Shown piece by piece: positions 8,179-17,267 of a stretch of 22,580 nucleotides of DNA (positions within the stretch are counted from its first letter, which is position 1; every line of letters starts with the position of its first letter). The notes under the pieces are model-generated. The model made no database searches. It was not told the origin of the DNA and saw only the letters and a list, made by a program, of their open reading frames with translations. A program made the position numbers and the translations under genes. This DNA is from a virus. The stretch is taken from positions 1-22,580 of IMG/VR virus record IMGVR_UViG_3300042526_000101. The stretch is one strand, 5' to 3'.

Positions 8179-11100
8179 TTAGCCCCTCTGTGTCCTAATT
8201 CTCTGTGAGTCAACTTGTCTAATTTGTGTCATAACAACTCTTGCAATATCCTCTGGATTTGCATCAGATTTAACATTGACGTTTAGATTATAATTATACA
8301 CCTTCTCGCCTTCGTATGATCCACTATTAATAGCCTTCATTTTATCAACGCCATATGAGTCAACAGCATACTTACTCATTACGAACTCTCCAGGGGTAAG
8401 CATTGCTGGAATAATATCAGTTCCTCTTGCTTTTCCACCTACCGCAAAATACTTAGGAGCCATTCCACCAGATGACATATATTTTGGAATGATTCCGCCT
8501 GATGATCTTCCAACCCTGCCCTTAATATTAGATGCTGCTAACTCTGCTGCTTCTTTAGCCTTAAACGATGCTAATGTGCTTGCTTGCTTCATTACTGCAT
8601 TGGATGCTACCAAGGCACGTTCTGCTGCCTTTAATTGTGCTGCAATAGATGCTGCGCCAATTGCTCCGCTTTCTTGTGCTGCAAGAGCACTTGGATTTAC
8701 CTTTGCTGCAAATAATGCTGCAGCATTCATATCTCCTGCTGCTTTGGCAGTTGCATATCCACTTAAAACTGCTGCTTTTGCTGCAGCAGCATCGGCTGCT
8801 TTTTGGGCTGCTTCATCGGCTGCTTTTTGGGCTGCAGCATCTGCTTCTCTCTTTAGTCTTGCTGCTTTTTCTTCTGGAGTTTCTCCGCCAGTATCGGCAA
8901 CGGTAGGAACAAATGCACTTGATTTTGTGGCTGTCGTAGTAGGTATTGTAGCCATTGCAGCAGCAATTTTACCAATAAGGGTCAGCATACTTTCAAGTTC
9001 AAGTTTTGAATTTGTTAATGCTAGTTTATATGCATCAAGTTTAATTTGAACTGAATCCCAGGCTAGTTTTTCATTTTCAATTGCAAGAAGTTTTGCATCT
9101 AAGATTTCTTGATTCTTATCAAGTTCTGCTTGTAACCTATCTAAAGTTGCTTGTGCGTTTGCAAGTTGAGTTGACTTAAGGCCATCAATAATTGTTTCAA
9201 TATCTCTAATTGATAGAAGTTTTGCTTCTCTTAATTCTGTTATGTTATAAACTTGATCTTCTAATGAAAGAATTTGTACTTGCACTGTCTTTCTTTGTTG
9301 TTCAAGTGCATAAGACTGTTGAGAAATTCTAAACTGTTCTGCTTCAATTTGTGCCTTGGTCATACCGCTTGCAGATACTACGTTATCGGTTTCAGCCTTT
9401 CTTGATGCAGCAATAAATTCTCCAGATTTACGGTTTGCTGCTTCTGCTGCAGTTGTACGCATATCATTTGCAAGTTGTGCTGCTGCTGAGATATCACCTT
9501 GAGATAGTGCATCGGCAAGGGAAATTCTACTCTTTTCCTGTGCTGCAATATCAGAGTTAAGTTGAGATATTGTCTGTAGTGCCTTTTCTTGAGCATCATA
9601 CTTCTCGTTAATTGCTTCTGTTGCTTTATCAATTAAAGTTAAGTCATTTGATAATACCGCTGATCTATCAGATAGAACTTGTAATGGTCTATCAAAATTA
9701 ATATCCATGCTGCGCTGGGCATCGTTAATTTTTTCCTGAAGGTCATCAAGGAAGTTTTGACCAATGCCTGGGTCATACTTAAGGGTAAGATTAATTTTAT
9801 CAATTTTATCTTGTTCTTTTTGAATACTATCATTAACAGACTTAACATCAATCTCTGCAGTTTTAATCTTAGCCTTTAATCCAATATTTGCTATATCAAA
9901 TTGGTTTTGTAATGTTCTGGCCTGTAAATCAAGAGCAGAAACATTTGCATCAATTGCTTCTTGTGTCGTTTGCTCAAAGGTTTTTGTTTGATTTGCAATT
10001 AACTCAAGAAGATCAGAATACTGTTTAGTTTTTGCTATTAAATCACCAAATTTATCCTTAGTATTTACAGTTGCATCTGCTGAAGCAATTGCAAAGGCAT
10101 TATTCTTGTCCTTTAATATTTCAAGAATAACTTCATGCTTTACTCCAGCAGCAGTAAGCCTCTTAAATGCCTCAACCTGCATCTTTGTCTCTGAAATATT
10201 ATCACTAAGTTTAATCATACTTAGTTGATAATTAAGATTAATAGTTTTTTGTATTTCTTTGTTTAACTCTGCTTGCTCTTCCTTAGTGGCTTGCAAACCT
10301 CCCTGGGCTGCGATCTTTGCAGTTAGAGTTACGTTCTGTAATATCTTTTGAATTTCAAGTGAGTTATATCCTTCTTTTGTTAATGCTTCATGGGCTGCAA
10401 CTTGATTTTCAATCTCTTTACTTGCATCTTTTACATCTTGAATGTATCCACCAATGGTGGCCTTTCGGAATCCTTCATTAATAACAACAAAGTCTTCTTT
10501 AAGTGCAGTAATGTTTCCTGCCTTATCAACTTCAAATAGTTTTTCTGTCCATAGTGCAAATTGCTCTGCGTCTAAACTTCTAATAATCTCCATGAAGTCT
10601 TTATCAATAAGTATTTCTCCACCATACTTATTTCCTGTTGCTTTTTCTATCTTCTTCAAGGCTTCTGCATTTTTTGCTGCTGCCTCTATTTGCTTAATTG
10701 CTCCATCTTGTTTTTGTAAATAGTCATTTTCTGTTTTTCCTGTATTTCTATTGAGAAACTTTCTTAAAGACTCCATTGGCTTAAGAGCATTAAAAGCACC
10801 TTCTTTAACAAGTTTTAATCTTTGAACAAGATCATCTAAGAAAGATTCATCTCTCTTTGCCTTTTCACCAGCACCTCCTGCTCCGCCAGGAACAACTGCT
10901 CCACTGACAGGTGCGGTTGGGAAAACTTTTGGAATGAGTGAGTCCATTGCAGCCTTCTCTGCTGCAGCCCTGTTCTTTGCATCATTCTTAAACATTTCAC
11001 GATCAATTTTTTCTTGTCTTTGGAACTGTCTTCTTCTTTCGTCAGTTGCAAATACTTGTTGTCCAGCATACTTTGGATTTGCTTTTTCAAATGCAGCATC

Positions 11101-14100
11101 TAATTCTCTATCTAGAATCTTATCAAAACTATCGCTAAACTCAATTTGAGAAACAGTTATAATTGCCTGAAGTTGAACGTTCTTATCAAGTTTACTTATT
11201 TGGTCCCAATACTTAAGTGCAGAATCTAGTGTCAGGTTTTTGCCTACACCACCTGCTTCTTCTTGCATCTTTATAAGAGCCTCAAGCGTAACTTTTCCGT
11301 CAGGGAATTTACCCTTAAGTTTATCAATTTCTTTTCCTCGTGCTTCAAGTGCATCAATATCACTTGCATCTGTTTCAATTTCTAAATCAATGCCAACAAA
11401 TGGTGGGATCTTTCCAAGTTCTTCTATTGAATTAAATACTGCATCTGCTCCAGCCTTATCCATAAGTTCAACTTCAAGAAGAAGTGCTTTTTGATTTTCT
11501 TCACTTTCAATCATTGTTAAGATTGTAGATAGTCTTTGAAGTCCTTCAGTTCCCTGAACATCAATAAAGGCTTCTAGATTCTTTGATATATTTCCACCAG
11601 CCTTAGTCAATGTGTTAAGAAGAGTAGAGGCTTCGTTAGGTGTTAATACATCTGAAGTAACCAGTGTTGAAATTTCAACAGTTACCTGGTCCTTGCCAAG
11701 TTGATCTAGTTGTGATTGAAGTGCAGCAGCCTGAGCCTTTAACGGTGCATTGTCTTTAAACTTATCCTGCATTCCAACTGAAAATGCTTCCATAAATTTA
11801 TCACGAACTTGTCCACGTCCAGAACCAAATGGACTAATCTTTTCAAAAGTTGATGCACCAGATACTTTATCATAACTTGAAGAAACGCTTGCAAGCATTT
11901 TTGCCTGCTCTTGTCTTAAAGTCTTTAGTCCATCTTGTCTTTTTACTTCTAATCCAGCAATTTCTAAATCAATTGCTGCTCTTTCTTTATCTGTTTTTAA
12001 AGTCTTCTTTTTTAATTCAAGATTTGCAATTGATGTATTAAATACTGATGTTAATGCGTCTATACTTCCTTGAGATGCAGAAAGGTTTTGTGAAATAAGT
12101 CCCTGAACTATTCCTGCTGCTTTTCCGATTGCAGCCTTTTCTTTACCCTTTTGCCAATTTCTAATTGCTGCTTCAATACCGCCAAAGATAACTGTGGATA
12201 TTGCTATACCTACTAGGCCAGGAACTGCTCCCACACCAGTTGCACCAACTCCTGCAGATGCTGCCGTACCTGCAAGTCTTGCAGCCTTTGCAGCCTTCAA
12301 TGCTGATTGAATATTTCCACCTGATGTTGCACCACGGGCTACAGAGAAGTCTTGCATCATATTTGCTGCTTGAAGTCCTGCTCTTGCTCCAAGTAAACCT
12401 CCACCAACGCCACCACCGACCAACTGTCCTACTTCTGTTTTTGTGTTTATTCCAACTTGATCTTTTGCAACTTTATTAAGTTTATCAACTGCAGATAATA
12501 TTACCTTTTCTCCAGCAGATAATAGATCAAGTTGTAACTTCAAAGGATTTTCTAAAATGTTTTCTCCATTAGGACCTAGGAGTTGTATTAGTCTACCTCT
12601 TACATTAACTTCAAGCCTTGCATCTTTTAGATTTCTTGTAAGTGCAACTGCAATTGACTCTGCTTGATCTATACCCAATACACCCTGAGTTACTGCTGTT
12701 CCAAGTTGATTAACTAGAGAGTTAACTGCTGCGCCTTCACCAAGAAACTCAAGTGATGACTCAAAGGTAGACTTAAGTTTTTTACCAAAGTCACTACTGT
12801 CTATAAGATTTCTACCAAAATCAATGCTTACTGGAGAAATGTCTGTATTTCTTCCTGCCCTTACTGCTGCTGCAGTTTGAGTTATAGAAACTTTTCCAGT
12901 AATCTTTCCAAGTTCTTCAAGATTTTTAGTAGTCATGCTCATTGACTCTGCTTGCTTTTGTCCTTCAATTACATTTTTTCTAATTGTTGCTGCTTGCATT
13001 TTAAATATAGCGACCAGTCCAACTGCAGTTGCTGCAAGCAATTTAAGTGGACTGTTAAGCATTGGCAATAGCATAGTCAACATAGACAGCATCATTATTA
13101 CATCCATGTTCTTTGCAATACCACTATCTGGATTTTTTTGAGCATACATTCCAGCAGCCATTGGAATCATCATTCCAGCCATTTGTGCTGGCATCATTTT
13201 TTGTGAGAAATTCATTCTATTCATTTGACGCATATTTGTGCGCTCTGATGCAGATGCTGCTCTTGCATTTCCGTCTTCACCCGTAACTGTTTGGGATACA
13301 TTACCATATCCACCAATAAATCCACGGAATCCACGAGTCTTATCTGTTCCAAATGCCTGTGTAGTTTTAGTTACAGTGTTTTCAAGTCGTGCAACAGTTG
13401 GCGTTGTCTTACCCATTTGAGCAGCAAACTTGTCAATTCTGTCTCCAAGTTTTTTAACTCTTGGTTTATCAAAGAATTTATCAATTGCTTTTTCAACTCT
13501 ATCAGGTGATCTTGAAGCAGCAGATGCTTGTCCTCCACCTGCTGGAACTAGTAGTCCAGATGGCGTGTATACCATTCCTGGTGGTGCTTTTGTGCCAGAG
13601 AATGGATTTACGTTAGAGTTTTCATACCCTGGAACTTTATCAGCAACCATTGACTGAATAAGTGGCATGTACTTAGCAGATTGTTTTGCTGGAATTACAG
13701 ATTCTCCTGGAGAAAGCATTGCTGGTTGAATATCTCCAGCACCCTTTGGTCCAGGCACTGAAACAATTCCTTCAGCCAAATTCATGGTTGGCTTAACCTT
13801 CATCATTGCATTATCTGTAAATATAAAGTCATCGTAGTATGATGGCTTACGACTTAATCTATATTCTAGTGCAGCCTGAAGAGCCTTCTTTTCATTTGGT
13901 AGTTTGTCAAATGGTGTCTTCTGTAGATTAGTTAATACTTCTCTTGCTTGGGCAGCATTAAGTGGATGACCACCTTTTACGTTTCCAAACTTTGTTCCTC
14001 TTAAACCAGAGTTAAACCATCCCCAGTCTCTTGCAATCTTGCTTGGTGCCCAGTCTTCTGGTGTACGATTTTGAGATCTGACTTCTCTAATATGACTTGG

Positions 14101-16872
14101 AGTTAACTTATTAACATCCCAACCCTTTAAAGACTTAACAACGTCTTGTCCTAAAACCTTTTCAAGATATAACTTTTCTTCATTTACTAAATAATTTTGT
14201 AACTTTACAAGATGTGGGTTTCTTGATTTTAGAAGGGCTCTAAATCTTTTATCTGCAATGTCTTGATTCTGTTGACTATTTCTTGCATTGCTAAACTTAG
14301 GAAGTCTTGAATAGATTTGGCTAGGAGTAACATCTTTACCTCCATAGCCCTTTCTTTTAATTGTACGGAGTAGTTCTTGCTCTGTAGTATCGGTTCTCTT
14401 ATTAGCAACCATCCAGTCTTCATTTTCTTTAAGTTTTTTCTTAAAGTTATCAAGTTTTCCTGCTGGAATTAAGAATGATTCATCTCCTACTGAGACACGA
14501 ACCTTAGATCCTTCAGCAGAATATCTAATTCCTGAAAGTCTTGAAGAGATTGGAACAACAGGTGCAACATTTCCAGACAAACCTCTACGAGCAGCATCTC
14601 TTGCTGCATATCTAGCCTGCTGTGCTTCACGGAATGCTGCAGGTCCTGCTGATAGTGGAATTCCCTTTCCAACAGTTGCTGCTGCTCCAAATGATGGGAA
14701 TAATCCTCCAGCAAAACCTGGAACCTTATCTTTAATTATTTGACCAATAAAACCTGAATACTTTTGTGACTGCTTTGCTGGAATAACTGCTTCTCCAGGA
14801 GATAGCATGGATGGAACTACATCTCCTGCTCCTCTTGGTCCTGGGACTGAAGTTGTTCCTTCTGCAAACCTTCTTGGCATACCTCCCTTGCCAGGCATAA
14901 ACAATCCTGGATTCTGTCCTGCAAAACCACCCATTGCTGCAGAAGCACCTCTATAAACACTGGTTAAAGATGTTAGTGCTGCTGCTTCTAATTGGTATGC
15001 TGCAGATAGTTGTTGGTGCTTAGAGTAAAGGGCATTGCTAATAGATATATTTTCTAATTCTTCTTGTGATAGATATTGAGTCTTTAATGCTGCATCGCTA
15101 GATCCCGCAGATAATTGCTGGTATCCCTTTCTTAAAACCTGAATTCCCTTTACTGAGTTTGCAACAGCATTTGCAAGCAAACCAAATGTCATTAAGAATA
15201 GTGGTCCAAGCCCACCAACTACAACTGTTATAATTCCAATAGCCTTCTTTATTCCATCTGGAAGACTATTAAATTTATCAGCAATTCTTGATATAAATTC
15301 AATCGCTGGTGTTAATACCTTAGCAAACAACTCGCCAATTGGTGCAATGGCTGCCTTTAGTCTTTCTACAGATCCAACAAACTTATTCATTGGAGAGTCT
15401 GCTTGAACTTTTAATTCTCGCTGACTTAAGATAGCAAGTTCTTCAACAGATGCATTTGTTAATTGAAGAACACGAGCAGCCTGTGTTCCTTCTCTTCCAA
15501 GGTTATTTAGAAGTGCGGAGATTCTTGCAAACTGATACTTTCCAAATACTTTTTCAATTACTCTTGAGCGCTCAAGATCAGTTAGTGGCTGTAGTGCTTG
15601 TGCAAATCCAGTTACAGTATTTCTTAAGTTACCAGCATTTGCTTCAACAATGCCCTTGATATTAATTCCAACTGCTGCTGCAGCCTTTGATGCAGCGTTA
15701 CTTGGATTAATTAAAGATGCAAGTCCTGACTTAAGTGCGTTAGCACCTTGTGCTGCAGAAATTCCACCTTCTTGCATTGCAGCCATAAAGTATGCAAGAT
15801 CTTTTACATCTCCACCTAACTGCTGAATAACTGGTGCAACCTTTGGAATTGCTTCTGTTAAATCGTCAAGTGCAACAACAGTTTGGTTTTCAACTGCGTT
15901 GAGGAAATCAATTGTTCCAGCCATGTCTCCAGTATCAATCTGGAATGCATTCTTAAGTGCAATGGTTGTTTCTAATGCTTTTTCTTGTGTAACTCCACCA
16001 AGTACTGCTAGTTTATTTGTTTGTTCTACAAGTGCTTCTAAACCTTTTCCGCTAAAACCTGCTGCTGCAGCATCAGCAGCCATTTTAATAGTGTCCGAAA
16101 CCTTAAGTCCATACTTTGTGTATTCATCTCCAAGATCACGAATATTTTTCAAAGCAGCAGCGGTGGCACCTTGATCTGTAAAAATATCTCCATAGACTTT
16201 CTTAAACCTAATTACCTGTGTTTCAATTTCTTTAAATGTTTTGATTGCTTGTGAGCCAAATAGCATAAGAGGAATAGTAAAACCAACCATAAGTTGGCGA
16301 CCAGCCCACTGGGTATTCTTACCAAAGTTAAGTAATTTTGTTGAACCATCATCAACTAGTTTATTAAATATTTGTTGGCGTTGAGTGGCTGCCATTAACT
16401 GTGTCGTTACATTTCCATAGTTTAGTGCCTTTGGATTGAACTTCATTGCGTTCATGGCACCCTGTGCATCACGTCCTAACTGGACATATTGCTGCTGTAG
16501 TGTCTTTACACGCTTATCAACTAATTTTCCTATGGTGTCAAATTCGCTACCAAACATCTTTCCAAATGTCTTAGTAGATGCTGCACCATACCTAAAGTAT
16601 TCTTTAAGTGAAAGTTTTTGTTTATCTAGGTTTTTAGCAAACTGCTCAGAAGCAGTGCTCATTCTTGTCATTGAAGCGGTCCACTGACCAGTGGCATTTA
16701 CATTATGTAAAAGAGATTGTGCGTACTTTGACTGTGCTGCTGCTGCAGTCTTTGTTCCAACGATGAGGGAGCGGTTAAGGGTAGTGAGTTCCTTTTCAAG
16801 AAGACGCAGTTGCGTCATTGCTTGTGAGGTGTCAATATTTATAAAAATATTGCTATTTGTATCTCCTGCCAT
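8179..16872 (-). CDS. Tail tape measure protein
   Basis: A 2897-aa protein that sets tail length and, in related phages, is ejected with the DNA. Residues about 225-395 match the phage tail tape measure core (VYGDIFTDQGATAAALKNIR, then a KVAPVIQQLGG and MQEGGISAAQGANALKSG region). Hydrophobic segments lie near 532-570, 1224-1296 and 1537-1570 and could enter the host membrane. Three copies of a linker with a GxxDxxPxMLxPGE core occur near 668-709, 1031-1077 and 2802-2835. Coiled-coil stretches fill about 2320-2640, and an Ala/Lys-rich helix lies at about 2660-2780. The C-terminus (DANPEDIARVVMTQIRQ) is typical of such proteins in large actinobacteriophages, from memory. At roughly 0.15 nm per residue the tail would be about 430 nm long. 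The ATG follows the short chaperone gene by 20 bases and has only a weak AAGG about 10 bases upstream. Confidence 0.95.
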   Translation of the reverse strand: MAGDTNSNIFINIDTSQAMTQLRLLEKELTTLNRSLIVGTKTAAAAQSKYAQSLLHNVNATGQWTASMTRMSTASEQFAKNLDKQKLSLKEYFRYGAASTKTFGKMFGSEFDTIGKLVDKRVKTLQQQYVQLGRDAQGAMNAMKFNPKALNYGNVTTQLMAATQRQQIFNKLVDDGSTKLLNFGKNTQWAGRQLMVGFTIPLMLFGSQAIKTFKEIETQVIRFKKVYGDIFTDQGATAAALKNIRDLGDEYTKYGLKVSDTIKMAADAAAAGFSGKGLEALVEQTNKLAVLGGVTQEKALETTIALKNAFQIDTGDMAGTIDFLNAVENQTVVALDDLTEAIPKVAPVIQQLGGDVKDLAYFMAAMQEGGISAAQGANALKSGLASLINPSNAASKAAAAVGINIKGIVEANAGNLRNTVTGFAQALQPLTDLERSRVIEKVFGKYQFARISALLNNLGREGTQAARVLQLTNASVEELAILSQRELKVQADSPMNKFVGSVERLKAAIAPIGELFAKVLTPAIEFISRIADKFNSLPDGIKKAIGIITVVVGGLGPLFLMTFGLLANAVANSVKGIQVLRKGYQQLSAGSSDAALKTQYLSQEELENISISNALYSKHQQLSAAYQLEAAALTSLTSVYRGASAAMGGFAGQNPGLFMPGKGGMPRRFAEGTTSVPGPRGAGDVVPSMLSPGEAVIPAKQSQKYSGFIGQIIKDKVPGFAGGLFPSFGAAATVGKGIPLSAGPAAFREAQQARYAARDAARRGLSGNVAPVVPISSRLSGIRYSAEGSKVRVSVGDESFLIPAGKLDNFKKKLKENEDWMVANKRTDTTEQELLRTIKRKGYGGKDVTPSQIYSRLPKFSNARNSQQNQDIADKRFRALLKSRNPHLVKLQNYLVNEEKLYLEKVLGQDVVKSLKGWDVNKLTPSHIREVRSQNRTPEDWAPSKIARDWGWFNSGLRGTKFGNVKGGHPLNAAQAREVLTNLQKTPFDKLPNEKKALQAALEYRLSRKPSYYDDFIFTDNAMMKVKPTMNLAEGIVSVPGPKGAGDIQPAMLSPGESVIPAKQSAKYMPLIQSMVADKVPGYENSNVNPFSGTKAPPGMVYTPSGLLVPAGGGQASAASRSPDRVEKAIDKFFDKPRVKKLGDRIDKFAAQMGKTTPTVARLENTVTKTTQAFGTDKTRGFRGFIGGYGNVSQTVTGEDGNARAASASERTNMRQMNRMNFSQKMMPAQMAGMMIPMAAGMYAQKNPDSGIAKNMDVIMMLSMLTMLLPMLNSPLKLLAATAVGLVAIFKMQAATIRKNVIEGQKQAESMSMTTKNLEELGKITGKVSITQTAAAVRAGRNTDISPVSIDFGRNLIDSSDFGKKLKSTFESSLEFLGEGAAVNSLVNQLGTAVTQGVLGIDQAESIAVALTRNLKDARLEVNVRGRLIQLLGPNGENILENPLKLQLDLLSAGEKVILSAVDKLNKVAKDQVGINTKTEVGQLVGGGVGGGLLGARAGLQAANMMQDFSVARGATSGGNIQSALKAAKAARLAGTAASAGVGATGVGAVPGLVGIAISTVIFGGIEAAIRNWQKGKEKAAIGKAAGIVQGLISQNLSASQGSIDALTSVFNTSIANLELKKKTLKTDKERAAIDLEIAGLEVKRQDGLKTLRQEQAKMLASVSSSYDKVSGASTFEKISPFGSGRGQVRDKFMEAFSVGMQDKFKDNAPLKAQAAALQSQLDQLGKDQVTVEISTLVTSDVLTPNEASTLLNTLTKAGGNISKNLEAFIDVQGTEGLQRLSTILTMIESEENQKALLLEVELMDKAGADAVFNSIEELGKIPPFVGIDLEIETDASDIDALEARGKEIDKLKGKFPDGKVTLEALIKMQEEAGGVGKNLTLDSALKYWDQISKLDKNVQLQAIITVSQIEFSDSFDKILDRELDAAFEKANPKYAGQQVFATDERRRQFQRQEKIDREMFKNDAKNRAAAEKAAMDSLIPKVFPTAPVSGAVVPGGAGGAGEKAKRDESFLDDLVQRLKLVKEGAFNALKPMESLRKFLNRNTGKTENDYLQKQDGAIKQIEAAAKNAEALKKIEKATGNKYGGEILIDKDFMEIIRSLDAEQFALWTEKLFEVDKAGNITALKEDFVVINEGFRKATIGGYIQDVKDASKEIENQVAAHEALTKEGYNSLEIQKILQNVTLTAKIAAQGGLQATKEEQAELNKEIQKTINLNYQLSMIKLSDNISETKMQVEAFKRLTAAGVKHEVILEILKDKNNAFAIASADATVNTKDKFGDLIAKTKQYSDLLELIANQTKTFEQTTQEAIDANVSALDLQARTLQNQFDIANIGLKAKIKTAEIDVKSVNDSIQKEQDKIDKINLTLKYDPGIGQNFLDDLQEKINDAQRSMDINFDRPLQVLSDRSAVLSNDLTLIDKATEAINEKYDAQEKALQTISQLNSDIAAQEKSRISLADALSQGDISAAAQLANDMRTTAAEAANRKSGEFIAASRKAETDNVVSASGMTKAQIEAEQFRISQQSYALEQQRKTVQVQILSLEDQVYNITELREAKLLSIRDIETIIDGLKSTQLANAQATLDRLQAELDKNQEILDAKLLAIENEKLAWDSVQIKLDAYKLALTNSKLELESMLTLIGKIAAAMATIPTTTATKSSAFVPTVADTGGETPEEKAARLKREADAAAQKAADEAAQKAADAAAAKAAVLSGYATAKAAGDMNAAALFAAKVNPSALAAQESGAIGAASIAAQLKAAERALVASNAVMKQASTLASFKAKEAAELAASNIKGRVGRSSGGIIPKYMSSGGMAPKYFAVGGKARGTDIIPAMLTPGEFVMSKYAVDSYGVDKMKAINSGSYEGEKVYNYNLNVNVKSDANPEDIARVVMTQIRQVDSQRIRTQRG
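8365..8470 (-). repeat. Third copy of the PGE linker motif in the tape measure gene
   Basis: This encodes GTDIIPAMLTPGEFVMSKYA, the most diverged of three copies of a glycine-rich linker in the tape measure protein. It lies about 60 residues before the C-terminus, just after the Ala-rich helix. The core (G-D-P-ML-PGE-V) is shared with the other two copies, but the flanking GPxGAG part is replaced by a GGKAR segment. Confidence 0.7.
8791..8838 (-). repeat. Two-unit 24-bp tandem repeat in the Ala-rich tract
   Basis: A 21-base unit at 8791-8811 is repeated exactly at 8815-8835, a 24-base period. It encodes AAQKAADE/AAQKAADA in the Ala/Lys-rich helix near the C-terminal end of the tape measure protein. 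Its in-frame period allows length changes without breaking the gene. Confidence 0.85.
13640..13790 (-). repeat. Second copy of the PGE linker module in the tape measure gene
   Basis: This encodes a roughly 50-residue module beginning LAEGIVSVPGPKGAGDIQPA and containing a MLSPGESVIPAKQSAKY core and a DKVPGY end. It is closely similar in protein, and visibly similar in DNA, to the copy at 14745-14870. The two flank a block of about 320 residues with no family I recognise. Confidence 0.85.
14745..14870 (-). repeat. First copy of the PGE linker module in the tape measure gene
   Basis: This encodes FAEGTTSVPGPRGAGDVVPS followed by the MLSPGEAVIPAKQSQKY core. It lies after the N-terminal tape measure core and its hydrophobic segment. 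With the copy at 13640-13790 it brackets an unrelated, more charged domain. Confidence 0.85.
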
Positions 16873-16892
16873 TAACCGCTAACCTTCAACCG

Positions 16893-17222
16893 TTAAAGTT
16901 CTTCTTGTGCTAAAGCAAGTAAAGCGGTATCTGAAAGATTAATTCCAGACGCTGCCTCAATGATTGAATAAACCGTAGGAAGATCAATTACATCCTCAAG
17001 TTTTTCAATGCTTTCCCCCAACTCTGGCTTATACTGCTCCATAGCGATTGCTACACACTCAATCAAAAGTGTCATAGACTTATCGTTATCATTTTGGACT
17101 GCCCCCAAGCCCTCAAACTTCTTCATAAATTTACGTAAAAGTGAGATCTTGAGAGGTCTTACCTTGATCTTTGTTCCATCAATCAGGGTAATTATTTTTT
17201 CTTCATGTACTGTTGTAGTCAT
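16893..17222 (-). CDS. Short tail assembly chaperone (G-like paralogue)
   Basis: A 109-aa acidic protein directly upstream of the tape measure gene, the usual site of tail assembly chaperones, which coat the tape measure protein and recruit tube subunits. It aligns from the first residue with the N-terminal half of the next gene upstream (17268-17969), sharing ITLIDG, PLKI, a C-x(2)-IAM-x-QYKPE block and DLPT; by eye about 45% of 95 residues are identical. It lacks the GT-type C-terminal extension, so it corresponds to the short G product of lambda-like systems, here from a separate gene. The ATG at 17222 has GAGG five bases upstream. A TGCTATAAT element about 25 bases before the start could give it its own transcript. 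No slippery heptamer or downstream T-like frame was seen. Confidence 0.85.
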   Translation of the reverse strand: MTTTVHEEKIITLIDGTKIKVRPLKISLLRKFMKKFEGLGAVQNDNDKSMTLLIECVAIAMEQYKPELGESIEKLEDVIDLPTVYSIIEAASGINLSDTALLALAQEEL

Positions 17223-17247
17223 AACTTCCTCTCAGTAAGTTACCTCA

Positions 17248-17256
17248 ATTATAGCA
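17248..17256 (-). promoter_or_regulatory. Extended -10 promoter-like element before the short chaperone
   Basis: On the minus strand this reads TGCTATAAT, a full extended -10 consensus, inside the 45-base gap between the two chaperone genes. Predicted transcription would begin near 17241, giving a leader of about 19 bases that still contains the GAGG ribosome binding site. No convincing -35 hexamer lies 17 bases upstream. Confidence 0.6.
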
Positions 17257-17267
17257 TAAACAGCCTA

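Noticed and set aside
8489-9049. Plus-strand open frame of 186 codons opposite the tape measure Ala-rich region
   Set aside because: It is the mirror of GC-biased Ala/Lys codons in the tape measure gene, with low-complexity Ala/Ser content and no sign of a separate gene; all neighbours are on the minus strand.
9378-9851. Minus-strand alternative-frame open frames within the tape measure gene (9378-9632 and 9639-9851)
   Set aside because: They lie wholly inside the coiled-coil coding region in another frame, have Gln/Leu-rich low-complexity content and show no start signal.
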